DNA of 64,000 bases from Gemmatimonadota bacterium (GTDB lineage Bacteria; Gemmatimonadota; Gemmatimonadetes; Gemmatimonadales; Gemmatimonadaceae), in the NCBI GenBank assembly GCA_003155795.1, contig PMEM01000004.1, positions 124,001 through 188,000 of the forward strand. Reading direction: 5' to 3'. The first letter of the stretch is position 1; each line of letters opens with the position of its first letter. A model generated the notes under the pieces. The model saw only the letters and a list, made by a program, of their open reading frames with translations, did no database searches and was not told the origin of the DNA. Made by a program: the position numbers and the translations under genes. Shown here in pieces: positions 39,958 to 48,435 of this stretch.

Positions 39958-40287
39958 ATGCAGCTCGCTACCACGCTCTTGCCACACGACCCCTATGCCG
40001 ACTATGGAGACGATCCTGACGGTCTGCCCGACGGAGTCGCGTCCGACATCTGTCCGCGGTGTGGGCCGGTGATCATCACGACGAGCGACGGCCGTCTCGT
40101 GACTGAGCGCCGCGACGGACATGGCCTTTGCCTCTGCACGCCCGAAGAGCGCCAGGCTGCCGAGGCTGCACAGGATCGGAAAAGACGTCAGTGCATTGAT
40201 GATCGTGCGCGACGAGCTCGTAAGAATACCGCGCTCGCCACAGAATCCTCGTTAGCTGCTCGGATCGCGAGTGGCAGGAAGCAGTAG
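39958..40287 (+). CDS. Hypothetical Cys-containing protein (109 aa)
   Basis: CPRC near residue 32 and CLC near 58 could form a zinc site; the C-terminal 45 residues are a very basic helix (RKRRQCIDDRARRARK). AGGAG lies upstream of the ATG. The next gene starts 3 nt after the stop. No family is recognised. Confidence 0.6.
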   Translation: MQLATTLLPHDPYADYGDDPDGLPDGVASDICPRCGPVIITTSDGRLVTERRDGHGLCLCTPEERQAAEAAQDRKRRQCIDDRARRARKNTALATESSLAARIASGRKQ

Positions 40288-40289
40288 TT

Positions 40290-41345
40290 ATGTCGACAGA
40301 TCAAGAAGCACGTTCTGCAGAGCAACCCGAGCCTGTGCAATCCGCGTCATCGTCGCCACATGAAGAAATGGTGCGCCAGGCGCTAGCGGTGCTCTCTGGC
40401 GATCCCAAGTATCGCGTGTTTCGTGCGCCTACTCGTAAGGTTTTCCAGGAGGAGGTCCCACCCGGGCTGCCTGTGGTGCGATGCCTGCTGGTCGATGCTC
40501 AGGCCAGCGGTGTTGATTCCGAACACGCCCCTCTCTTGGAGGTTGCGGCGCTGCCAGTCACAATCGGGCGCGTCGACGGCCATGTGTACAGAGTCGGACG
40601 GCCGTGCGTGATGTTCAACGATGCGGGCACATCCGTGCCTGATGCAGTGGTCCGTCGCACAGGGATCACGGACCGAATGGTACGCGGGCATAAGCTATCT
40701 CCCGCGCCGTTTGCAGCCATGATCGCGCAATGCGATGCTGTCGTTGCGTTTAACGCTGCGTTCGATCGGCCGCTGCTCGAGCGATACATCCCTCAGTTCG
40801 AGACGGTCCCGTGGCTCTGCGCATACAGCGAAATCGACTGGACCGCACATGGGTTACTCGATGGTTCACTGGAATCACTTTGCGCTCGACACGCGAAGGT
40901 CTATCTCCCGGTTCGTCGGTCCGTAGCTCATGTCGACGCGATGCTCGATCTCGTTACGGCACCTTGGCAAGATGGAACACTTCCCATCGTGTCTCTGTTC
41001 GACGCGGGTAGGAAGATGCGAGCTCTCATTTGGGCCCCTAATACTCGATTCGAAGCAAACGACGCCCTTCGAGATCGCCTGTATCGATTCCACCAGTGCA
41101 AGACGCTGGGTCGTGGGTGGTATGCTTACATCTCGCCGGCGGCGGTGACGGACGAGATGAAGTGGCTCGGTCAAACCATTTACGGTGGAAGACTGCCGAC
41201 GAATGTGAGAGCGGTGCCAGTAGGAGCGCGGATCCGTCACGCCTCGCTCGCTCGCGTGCTTCGCGATGCGTCGACCACTTACCTGCAGTCGCATCAACCC
41301 TCCCATGTACTGCCGGCCGCGGAGCATTCACCGGTGGCGGCGTAG
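40290..41345 (+). CDS. DnaQ-like 3'-5' exonuclease-fold protein, catalytic residues altered
   Basis: The 351-residue protein has the RNase H-like exonuclease layout: LLVDAQASGVD (Exo I position), CDAVVAFNAAFDRPLLE (Exo II) and VAHVDAMLDLV (Exo III). In Exo I the usual DxE is D-A-Q, and the Exo III acidic residue appears replaced by His. Only the Exo II Asp is intact, so nuclease activity is doubtful. About 90 N-terminal and 120 C-terminal residues are specific. It may act as a binding module, or the metal site may be unorthodox. Confidence 0.65.
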   Translation: MSTDQEARSAEQPEPVQSASSSPHEEMVRQALAVLSGDPKYRVFRAPTRKVFQEEVPPGLPVVRCLLVDAQASGVDSEHAPLLEVAALPVTIGRVDGHVYRVGRPCVMFNDAGTSVPDAVVRRTGITDRMVRGHKLSPAPFAAMIAQCDAVVAFNAAFDRPLLERYIPQFETVPWLCAYSEIDWTAHGLLDGSLESLCARHAKVYLPVRRSVAHVDAMLDLVTAPWQDGTLPIVSLFDAGRKMRALIWAPNTRFEANDALRDRLYRFHQCKTLGRGWYAYISPAAVTDEMKWLGQTIYGGRLPTNVRAVPVGARIRHASLARVLRDASTTYLQSHQPSHVLPAAEHSPVAA

Positions 41346-41432
41346 CTCATGTCCCACCCATGTGACGCGAATTCACAGTGTCCCTTCCGGCCTGGCTCGG
41401 AATCCCCTTTAAGCAGCGAAACGGAGTCTCCA

Positions 41433-41906
41433 ATGCTCGATAGCACCTTTTCCACACCAAAAGCAGTCCCAAATCAGCTCGCCTTCTTTCTCGATGTCCT
41501 CTACGAGGGGCAAGGGATCCGGGCAACCCGGCTCGATCACGCCAACAACCTCAACGACGGGGCGATCCGGGTGACTCGCGAGGCACGCCGCCGAGGGATT
41601 CCTTGCTTCGAGCTTCCGGTCTATAAATCCATCAACGAGGTGGTTCTCGAGGCGACAGCTATTGCCCGCCGGAAGCGGCCGCGGCCAGGGGCGCCAACCC
41701 TCCCAGCCCTTGCCCTAGTATTCGGGATCGAGCCTCTTCGAGCTCATGGTCACCCACGGGGCGTCAAGAACCCCCGAGCCATGGTTCCTGGACATAGCGA
41801 GGCTGAGGCCGATATCCCCGCGTGGGACCTCTGCGCAAGATCCTACACGATCGTCCTCGTGGAAGCGGTCCCTGACAAGCCGACCAAGCGCGGTCCTACC
41901 CGGTAA
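41433..41906 (+). CDS. Hypothetical protein (157 aa)
   Basis: I recognise no family. ATG 41433 has CGGAG upstream. Codon use is more GC-rich at third positions than in adjacent genes, perhaps a later arrival. The sequence has an alpha/beta look (FFLDVLYEGQGIRATRLDHA; TIVLVEAV). Confidence 0.55.
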   Translation: MLDSTFSTPKAVPNQLAFFLDVLYEGQGIRATRLDHANNLNDGAIRVTREARRRGIPCFELPVYKSINEVVLEATAIARRKRPRPGAPTLPALALVFGIEPLRAHGHPRGVKNPRAMVPGHSEAEADIPAWDLCARSYTIVLVEAVPDKPTKRGPTR

Positions 41907-41941
41907 AGTGATGTAAATGCAGGGGTTGGGCGTGTTGTACG

Positions 41942-41953
41942 GCGCAGGTGCAG
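41942..41953 (+). promoter_or_regulatory. Motif 1 (GCGCAGGTGCAG)
   Basis: The copy ends in CAG and lies 72 nt before the nrdJ start at 42026. Confidence 0.5.
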
Positions 41954-42025
41954 TGGGCAGTATCCAATAGGACGCCCTTGTTTCGACGGCGTTCACCGAC
42001 TGCTTCCCGCTTGAGGATTGTAGCA

Positions 42026-42709
42026 ATGACCACCACCATGCCCCAGATCAATACCAGCCATTTCAGCAATGTCGATATCGGTCTTCCTGCTGCCACGCTG
42101 TCTTCAAATGCACTCACCGTGCTCAAGAAGCGTTATCTCATGAAAGACGCTGAGGGTAACCCGACCGAGCGGCCCGAGGACATGTTCAGCCGCGTTGCAA
42201 CAACCCTGGCTGACGTCGGTATTCGGTATGGCGAGTCGAGGAAGGACGTGCGGGATCTTGCACGCCGATTCTACGATCTGATGACCAGCGGGCGGTTCGA
42301 ACCCAATTCCCCGACACTCATGAATGCAGGGCGGCCGCTAGGCCAGCTCTCGGCCTGCTTCGTTCTCCCGGTTGAGGACTCACTGTCCAACGGGCACGAC
42401 GGCATCTACGACTCGCTTCGTGCCTGCGCGCTGATTCACCAGAGCGGCGGAGGAACGGGGATGAGCTTCTCCAGACTCCGCCCGAAAGGCGCGACGGTCA
42501 GGAGCACTACTGGCGTGGCGAGCGGTCCTGTCAGCTTCATGGAGCTCTACGATGCTTCAACCAATGCGGTAAAGCAGGGTGGGGACGCGTCGCGGTGCCA
42601 ACATGGGCGTCCTCCGGATCGATCATCCAGACGTGATGGAGTTCATCACGTGCAAGGAGGATCTGTCCAAGATCACGAATTTCAACATCTCACTCGCGAT
42701 CACCGATGA
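42026..42709 (+). CDS. nrdJ: Adenosylcobalamin-dependent ribonucleotide reductase, N-terminal part (frameshifted)
   Basis: This encodes the N-terminal region of a class II reductase: [25 protein letters not shown], with a conserved Cys of the reducing pair, and [19 protein letters not shown]. The in-frame sequence is normal up to KQGG (about residue 186) and then runs into a spurious tail ending at 42709. One extra G in the GGGG run at 42581-42584 explains the shift; the true continuation is in the next reading frame. Confidence 0.85.
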   Translation: MTTTMPQINTSHFSNVDIGLPAATLSSNALTVLKKRYLMKDAEGNPTERPEDMFSRVATTLADVGIRYGESRKDVRDLARRFYDLMTSGRFEPNSPTLMNAGRPLGQLSACFVLPVEDSLSNGHDGIYDSLRACALIHQSGGGTGMSFSRLRPKGATVRSTTGVASGPVSFMELYDASTNAVKQGGDASRCQHGRPPDRSSRRDGVHHVQGGSVQDHEFQHLTRDHR

Positions 42710-44552
42710 GTTCATGCTCGCCGTGCGCGAGGGCACAGACTACGCGCTTTACGATCCCAAGTCGAAGGCCGAGGTCGGCCGCCTGGATGCGCGGACCGTA
42801 TGGGAGAAGATGATCGATGGCGCATGGCGCACTGGTGAGCCTGGCTGCTTGTTCATCGACGAAGCGAATCGCTACAACCCAGTTCCACATCTCGGCGATT
42901 ACGAGGCGAGCAACCCGTGTGGCGAGCAGTTTTTGCTGCCGTACGACGTCTGTAATCTCGGATCGATCAACATCGGTGCGTATGTAATCGAGGGTGAACT
43001 TGGCGTTCCAACATTGGATTGGGATGCTCTCCGTGAGGATATCCACGTCGCCGTCCACTTCCTCGATAACGTCATCGACGCAAACAAGTTCCCGCTCCCA
43101 GAGATCGAGACACTGGCGAAGCGGATCCGTCGCATCGGCCTTGGCCTGATGGGGTTCGCCGATGCACTGATCAAGCTCGGAATTCCCTACAACAGCACTG
43201 AGGGAGTAGGGTTCGGTCGAGAGTTGCAGGCATTCATAGACGAGGAGGCCAAGATTGCGAGCGAAATCCTGGCTGAGACTCGTGGCACGTTCCCGGAGTG
43301 GGCGCGTTCTATATGGGGTCCGGACGAGACGTGCGCGCGTGACACAGACGGCGATCGCATCCGTCCGATGCGTAGGCTTCGCAACTGTAACGTGACGACC
43401 GTAGCACCGACTGGGACGATCTCCATAATCGCAGGATGCTCATCGGGCATCGAGCCGCTGTTCGCTGTTGCGTTCATGCGCAATCAGGCCGACACAAAGA
43501 TGGCCGACGTCAACGAAGATTTCGTCCGCGTTGCGAAGGAGGAAGGCTGGTACACTCCCGAGCTGATGGCTAGGATTGCCCGGGCAGGACATATTCATTT
43601 CGCCGAAGTTCCGGAGAACTGGCAGCGTGTATTCGTCACTGCTCATGACATCACGCCTGAATGGCACGTGCGCATGCAGGCGGCGTTTCAGGAACGCTGT
43701 GATAGCTCGATTAGCAAGACTACAAATTTTCCCCGGTCAACTACACGCGACGACGTTCGCGCCATTTACGAACTCGCACACGAGCTAAAGTGCAAGGGCG
43801 TAACTGTCTACCGGGATGGTTCGCGAGAGAACCAAGTCCTCTCAACGGGCGCAACAACGCACGCTGAGGATAGCGGGACCGTTGATCCCAACACGGCAGA
43901 GTTGAAGGCAGCGTTGGCCGAGTCCAAGATTGAGGTCGAACGCCTTACGGGCAAACTGCTCGCTGCTGAGTCGGAGCACGCGGTCATCCGAAGCAAGCGT
44001 GAACGCCCAGGCTTGCTGCGTGGTACAACGATTCGGAAGGAGACGCCTCTTGGAACGATGTTCGTTAACATCACCGAGGACGATAAGGGCAACCCATTCG
44101 AAGTCTTCATCAATCTCGGGAAGGCGGGTGGCGCAGCAATGGCTGATGCCGAAGCAATGGGACGTATGATTTCGCTCGCGTTGCGGTCAGGTATACCTCT
44201 GCGTGAGGTGCACCAGCAGCTCCGCGGTATCAGCTCTGACCGTGCGGTAGGATTCGGCCCGCACAAAGTGCTCTCTGTTCCCGACGCGATTGGAATCGCG
44301 ATTGAGGAATGGCTTAAGTCGAGAGACGGCGTCCAGCAGGAACTCCTTACAGCAGATACTCCGAGCGGTGACGCTGCCGTAGTGGCCGCCCTCATATCAG
44401 AGAAGGCCCCGGCCCTTTTCGATCATTTCGCCGAGCGGACTCGTAGTGACTATGGACGCCCGTGTCCAGATTGCTTGCTACCAAACTCTGTCATCGAGAG
44501 TTCTGGGTGTGAGCATTGCACCGCACCGGGTTGCGGCTACTCGGCGTGTTAA
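42579..44552 (+). CDS. nrdJ: Adenosylcobalamin-dependent ribonucleotide reductase, catalytic part (frameshifted)
   Basis: The second fragment continues as [16 protein letters not shown] and carries the class II active site [22 protein letters not shown] plus [24 protein letters not shown]. The C-terminal half holds a TSCPD-type domain ([23 protein letters not shown]) and a Cys-rich tail (CPDC, CEHC) for re-reduction. Together the fragments make a full-length enzyme converting ribonucleotides to deoxyribonucleotides without oxygen, using B12. The apparent start is a GTG only by coincidence with the frameshift. Confidence 0.85.
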   Translation: MGTRRGANMGVLRIDHPDVMEFITCKEDLSKITNFNISLAITDEFMLAVREGTDYALYDPKSKAEVGRLDARTVWEKMIDGAWRTGEPGCLFIDEANRYNPVPHLGDYEASNPCGEQFLLPYDVCNLGSINIGAYVIEGELGVPTLDWDALREDIHVAVHFLDNVIDANKFPLPEIETLAKRIRRIGLGLMGFADALIKLGIPYNSTEGVGFGRELQAFIDEEAKIASEILAETRGTFPEWARSIWGPDETCARDTDGDRIRPMRRLRNCNVTTVAPTGTISIIAGCSSGIEPLFAVAFMRNQADTKMADVNEDFVRVAKEEGWYTPELMARIARAGHIHFAEVPENWQRVFVTAHDITPEWHVRMQAAFQERCDSSISKTTNFPRSTTRDDVRAIYELAHELKCKGVTVYRDGSRENQVLSTGATTHAEDSGTVDPNTAELKAALAESKIEVERLTGKLLAAESEHAVIRSKRERPGLLRGTTIRKETPLGTMFVNITEDDKGNPFEVFINLGKAGGAAMADAEAMGRMISLALRSGIPLREVHQQLRGISSDRAVGFGPHKVLSVPDAIGIAIEEWLKSRDGVQQELLTADTPSGDAAVVAALISEKAPALFDHFAERTRSDYGRPCPDCLLPNSVIESSGCEHCTAPGCGYSAC

Positions 44553-44558
44553 TTGTCA

Positions 44559-44594
44559 ACGGGAGGATGAGAGATTTATGCCTTGTCCTCCCGT
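44559..44594 (+). terminator. Hairpin after nrdJ
   Basis: A 9-bp stem ACGGGAGGA/TCCTCCCGT (44559-44567 with 44586-44594) follows the reductase gene. Confidence 0.55.
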
Positions 44595-44629
44595 AATGTC
44601 AGAAACATCAAACCTTTCATCTCTCTGAG

Positions 44630-44923
44630 ATGCCATACAAAGCATTGTCCTTTACCGCTGCTGCTACACGCGCCAAACGTGGTGTGGTTGAAGTGCGGCC
44701 TGTCGTTAGCGGAATAGTCGAGGCGGGGAATGGATCAGTTGGGGTCGAGCTCGGCCTAATTGTGACCGAAGAGCGCCCAGCGCATTTCTGCGTCACATTC
44801 CCTACAGCCAACTCACCGATGGGCATCGTTTACGAGATCGATGTCACTGACCTCCTTGAGAACCTAGTCAGATCTTACTTCGACGTGCATCCAGAGGATG
44901 CCCCGATATCGTTGACGCGGTAA
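44630..44923 (+). CDS. Hypothetical protein (97 aa)
   Basis: The protein is beta-rich (GVVEVRPVVSGIVEAG; VGVELGLIVTEE). No family is recognised, and no Shine-Dalgarno or motif 1 is evident, so expression may depend on readthrough from nrdJ. Confidence 0.5.
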   Translation: MPYKALSFTAAATRAKRGVVEVRPVVSGIVEAGNGSVGVELGLIVTEERPAHFCVTFPTANSPMGIVYEIDVTDLLENLVRSYFDVHPEDAPISLTR

Positions 44924-44971
44924 ACACTCCTCCTCGTAAGACATCCAGGAAGTTGAGAGAAACCGTCACGC

Positions 44972-44983
44972 GCGCGGGTGCAT
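44972..44983 (+). promoter_or_regulatory. Motif 1 (GCGCGGGTGCAT), leaderless position
   Basis: An exact consensus copy ends 9 nt before the ATG at 44993 without a ribosome-binding site. Confidence 0.7.
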
Positions 44984-44992
44984 CCGCGTTTT

Positions 44993-46132
44993 ATGACTCC
45001 ATCGTCTCACACTGCACTCGTTGCTCGACCTTCACAAGCGTTCGTTGCATGCGCTGATGCAGGAGAGGCCCTGCGTTCCTTACCGCTGGGTTGTGCGCGC
45101 CTCATCAGTACATCACCACGCTACCTTGACCTGATAAGGTACGACATTCCACCGAGAGTCTCTCGATCCTCAAAGGAGATTTGGAGAACATCACCACGCG
45201 AATTGTTGAGCACTTGGACGATGGAGTTCCTTGAGCACGCGGCGTTGTGGTACGATGTGCTCGCTCAAGATGGTGTTGTTGCTCTCGAGATCGACGACTA
45301 TAGGGACCGCGAGTCGGGTGCCCTAATCCCACTACCGGATCTCGCTCGCGAAGCGCTCGTGGCTGTTGGCTTCAGCCTCCAGGAGCACATTCGCCTTGCG
45401 CGTCCGGCTTCATACGGACAAAAGTCCCGCTCTGGTCACTTCAAGCGTTACGGTGGTCGTGCAGGTTACTTCCTACCTGACAACATTTGCAGTACCCTGG
45501 TCATCGCATTCAAAAATCGTCCGTTAGAACGTCTGCGTGCGGAAGGCACTGAGCGCGATCGTGCAGATATCGTATCGAACGAACGGTTCCTTCGGAACTT
45601 GTGGACATTGCGGCCAGCAATACATCGCAATGTCTCGATGGGACATCCTGTGCCGCAGGATCCGGACGTCGCCCGGGCAGTCATCACGCACTACACACGG
45701 GTTGGTGATGTTGTGATTGATCCCTACAGTGGGTCCGGCACAACAGCACGCGAAGCGCTCCTTCTTTCCCGTGATGCGATCGCGATCGAGCGTGAGCCAC
45801 ACTATGCCGCGATGACCCGGACAACTATTTCACCATACGGTAGGGTTTTCGATCTAACAGCATTCGCAGGAGCTGCTCCTCACCGGCGAATCATCATTCC
45901 TTCGTCGCAGCTACTTCTTCAAATGGGTACGGCTGCAACAGCACAGGCTCGTACCGCTTTTCTTCGGAGCAGCTCGGTTGGAGAAGTCACCGAACGTCTG
46001 AAACGTATGAGTGCGGCTGCTTCGACGACCTCTGGGGTCCAGATATCGCCTGAAATTGTCGGTTTGATCCTTCGAGCTGAACGGGAACTGTACTACACGG
46101 GACGAAAATCCAAACGGAAGAAGGCTGCTTGA
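44993..46132 (+). CDS. Beta-class DNA methyltransferase (N4-C or N6-A), probably leaderless
   Basis: The 379-residue protein has motif IV first, as TSPRY at 40-44 (usual TSPPY), and SAM motif I late, as DPYSGSGTTAREALLLSRDAIAIE from D243. This is the circular order of beta-class enzymes. The substitution of Pro by Arg in motif IV is unusual. The C-terminal 100 residues end in a lysine/arginine patch. Transcribed from the exact motif 1 copy 9 nt upstream, hence likely leaderless. Confidence 0.8.
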   Translation: MTPSSHTALVARPSQAFVACADAGEALRSLPLGCARLISTSPRYLDLIRYDIPPRVSRSSKEIWRTSPRELLSTWTMEFLEHAALWYDVLAQDGVVALEIDDYRDRESGALIPLPDLAREALVAVGFSLQEHIRLARPASYGQKSRSGHFKRYGGRAGYFLPDNICSTLVIAFKNRPLERLRAEGTERDRADIVSNERFLRNLWTLRPAIHRNVSMGHPVPQDPDVARAVITHYTRVGDVVIDPYSGSGTTAREALLLSRDAIAIEREPHYAAMTRTTISPYGRVFDLTAFAGAAPHRRIIIPSSQLLLQMGTAATAQARTAFLRSSSVGEVTERLKRMSAAASTTSGVQISPEIVGLILRAERELYYTGRKSKRKKAA

Positions 46133-46152
46133 GCGATTCACTATCCCCTAGT

Positions 46153-46162
46153 GCCGATACTT
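46153..46162 (+). promoter_or_regulatory. Motif 2 (GCCGATACTT), putative promoter core
   Basis: TGCCGATACT resembles an extended -10 element and ends 19 nt before the gene at 46182. The same sequence recurs at 61434 and, on the minus strand, at 61384. Confidence 0.45.
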
Positions 46163-46181
46163 TTGCTCAGATCCGAACCTT

Positions 46182-46715
46182 ATGACAACTCAAAATGATG
46201 TACCCGAGCGTTCGACCGACGAGCCGATCAACGGCGTCCTGTCGTCTGACTCCCTCGCGTCTGACGAAGAGCGCCGAACTGCGCTTGCTCGCGGGGAAGC
46301 GCGGTGTGTGATTTGCCGACGTTCGGCCGATAGTTCAAATGTCGGTGCGATAACGTGGGCAGTAGTGAATCCTGCAATCTGCACGGCTTGTGTAGCCAGC
46401 GCGGTTGAGAAGGTCCAGTCGAATCCTGCTATTGCGATGCGCGTCGTTGGCCATTTGGGCGGGGTTCACTCGGCCCGTTGTGATGGAGATGGCGTGCTCG
46501 ACATGACGCGCGGGCATAGCGGGACGTGCGACGGTTATCTCTATCCAGACGACATGTGTATTGAGGCGCGGTACGCGTTGAGCGGTACGATCGAAGATAA
46601 CCCGGCTGCAGTGGTGACAATGCGTTACTGTTTGGCGTGCTTTGCCAGGTTTCACGTACTGCCCGATGCGTCGATCGAAGGTGAGGACTCGCCAGAGCAA
46701 GCGGGCCTCGAGTAA
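46182..46715 (+). CDS. Hypothetical protein with Cys pairs (177 aa)
   Basis: CVIC near residue 43 and CTAC near 67 form a plausible zinc site, and a later CLAC near 147 adds another pair. No family is recognised. The gene lies just before the convergent minus-strand gene and uses motif 2 rather than motif 1. Confidence 0.6.
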   Translation: MTTQNDVPERSTDEPINGVLSSDSLASDEERRTALARGEARCVICRRSADSSNVGAITWAVVNPAICTACVASAVEKVQSNPAIAMRVVGHLGGVHSARCDGDGVLDMTRGHSGTCDGYLYPDDMCIEARYALSGTIEDNPAAVVTMRYCLACFARFHVLPDASIEGEDSPEQAGLE

Positions 46716-46720
46716 CCAGA

Positions 46721-47662
46721 CTACGCCTGCGTTGGTCTCTCTGCCTGCTCGATAATCATGCGAGTAGCACCAGTTACGGGATCTCGCGATACTCTGCAAT
46801 GCATTCCGGATTCGATTGTCAGTTCAACGCCTGGTGCAAGATTGATCTTCGCACCGTTGATCTCGAGCACGTACGCCGGTATAGTCTCGGGGTTCGCGAT
46901 AACTGACTGCAGTGGCGACCGTCTTTGTTCAAGCGAGACTGTTTCGATGGCCGTGATGAACCGGTATTGCGCTGTTTGGCCAGGTCGTTGGTTTCGCTGA
47001 AGAATACCGGCATCTACACAGGACTTGATCGCCTTCGTCACGCTACCAGACTCGAAGGCAAGTGGGTTAATGAATGCGTTCGCTGCAAGCGGAATCCATT
47101 CACGATCTACAGCATCCGCTGCGAGTGCAGCGAGTACGAACCATACACCAGCTTTCCGTTCTCGTGATCCTCGCGTCGTCATTGGAATCACAGTGTCGAG
47201 CCGTGGAGATATCTCAGCGATGTCCAGCAGGTGCGTGAATATTTCGCGATCGGTGTCTTGGGGAGCGAGTTGCGAGAGAGATTCCCCCCCGAAAGTCATT
47301 CGATCGGTTTCGTCACTCCAAAGGACCCCCGTCGCGCGGAGCGCGTCAACGGCACTTCGTGTTGCTTCGATCTTGAGACCGAGGATATCCAGCACATCGG
47401 CACCGAGTGGATCGAATGCCAGTTCAGTAATTGGCCGGCGTCGAAACTCGAGGTGGCGGGGGAGTCGATTCGACAAAACGAATGCCAAGGCAATTGCGTG
47501 GCGAGCCACAACTTCAGAAGTCCGCCTCTCATCCACCAAAGCCCCGATCCGCTCCGCGAGAATCCCATACTGCAGGAGAGATCGAGGGTGGAAACCTCCC
47601 GCCTCAACTGAGCCGCCAGGGAGCGGCAGAATGTGGACAAGTCGCTGGGAAGGAATAGTCAT
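46721..47662 (-). CDS. Winged-helix-like putative replication or partition accessory protein
   Basis: This 313-residue protein is one of only two minus-strand genes and is divergent from the replication initiator across the origin-like region. Residues 200-240 (NAFINPLAFESGSVTKAIKSCVDAGILQR, in part) look like a winged helix, where a recognition helix is followed by QYRF. No family is recognised. The start at 47662 is the ATG nearest the origin; there is no good ribosome-binding site, and a longer start at 47692 is possible. Confidence 0.6.
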   Translation of the reverse strand: MTIPSQRLVHILPLPGGSVEAGGFHPRSLLQYGILAERIGALVDERRTSEVVARHAIALAFVLSNRLPRHLEFRRRPITELAFDPLGADVLDILGLKIEATRSAVDALRATGVLWSDETDRMTFGGESLSQLAPQDTDREIFTHLLDIAEISPRLDTVIPMTTRGSRERKAGVWFVLAALAADAVDREWIPLAANAFINPLAFESGSVTKAIKSCVDAGILQRNQRPGQTAQYRFITAIETVSLEQRRSPLQSVIANPETIPAYVLEINGAKINLAPGVELTIESGMHCRVSRDPVTGATRMIIEQAERPTQA

Positions 47663-48435
47663 GGGACAGGGCGAATGTCGAGCCCAGAGCACTGTGTGTC
47701 AATACTCAGGTAGAGTCACGGTACAGGGAGTGGGTCGATCCATCAAAGGCTTGTTGAATCTTCCAGTCCAAATTTCGGCTGATGAGAGCTTCACAGAAAC
47801 TGAGTTAACTCATTTATTTCGACCCTCCCACAAGCTGAGATGCTGGCGAAGGGAAGTTGGGGTACAGGGGCTGGGACAGGTTGAGAGCGAAATTGCAGGA
47901 TGTACCTAGGTAGCCCCACGGGTAACCCCATGGTTCCACCGCCGATGGTATCAGTTAAAGGGGCTGGTTGGTCATATGTGCTTATTTAGCATGGACTTAC
48001 AGCCTTTTCGATAGAATTGGAGTTCTCGCTAGTGATGGCCACACCCACTGTACTCTGACTATACCTTGATCAATTCATGCCAATTGAAGGCTTCGGGACT
48101 GGATTGAACCGAGCTACCAGCCTGTACCCTGACCCTACCAAATTTGACGGAGATGATTCCCTATCCATCGTTCAAAGCTACTTTGCTATGCTCATTTTGC
48201 CCTTGAGATAGCAAAATCAACGAGACAATTACGTAGTTAGTAGCAATGTTATCCACGTAGAGGCGTATCCATGTTGGTATGTATGCTTTTTCCCGTATCT
48301 AAAAACACTCCACATCAACACATCAGTAATCCACACTTCGAAGTACCTTTGAGACCGAATGAGTATCGTCCTACGAACAGCCTTTGGTGCGGGATTGTGC
48401 AATACGCGTACGATACACCAGTTTTGTAGAGTCGC
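47663..48435. other. Candidate plasmid replication origin (non-coding)
   Basis: This 0.77-kb stretch is the only long gene-free region and is clearly more AT-rich than its flanks. Direct repeats GGTACAGGGAGTGGG (from 47720) and GGTACAGGGGCTGGG (from 47861), plus an inverted partner CAGCCTGTACCCTG near 48118, may be initiator-binding iterons. TTATCCACG at 48249-48257 matches a DnaA box at eight of nine positions, and a related TAATCCACA lies near 48327. It ends at the Rep gene. Other short matches to GGGACAGG and GGGGCTGG occur. Confidence 0.6.
48249..48257 (+). other. DnaA-box-like sequence
   Basis: TTATCCACG differs from the consensus TTATCCACA only in the last base and lies within the candidate origin. 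Confidence 0.5.

Noticed and set aside
42572-42590. Programmed frameshift in the ribonucleotide reductase
   Set aside because: The shift needed is +1 at GGG-G, and I see no stimulatory stop codon or structure nearby. A homopolymer length error or mutation is the simpler explanation, though not excluded.
31-44998. Gene starts at the GTG inside motif 1 (GTGCAT reads as fMet-His)
   Set aside because: Frames beginning there agree with the downstream gene only about as often as chance, and the encoded N-termini are not protein-like. Normal starts with ribosome-binding sites lie downstream in many cases.
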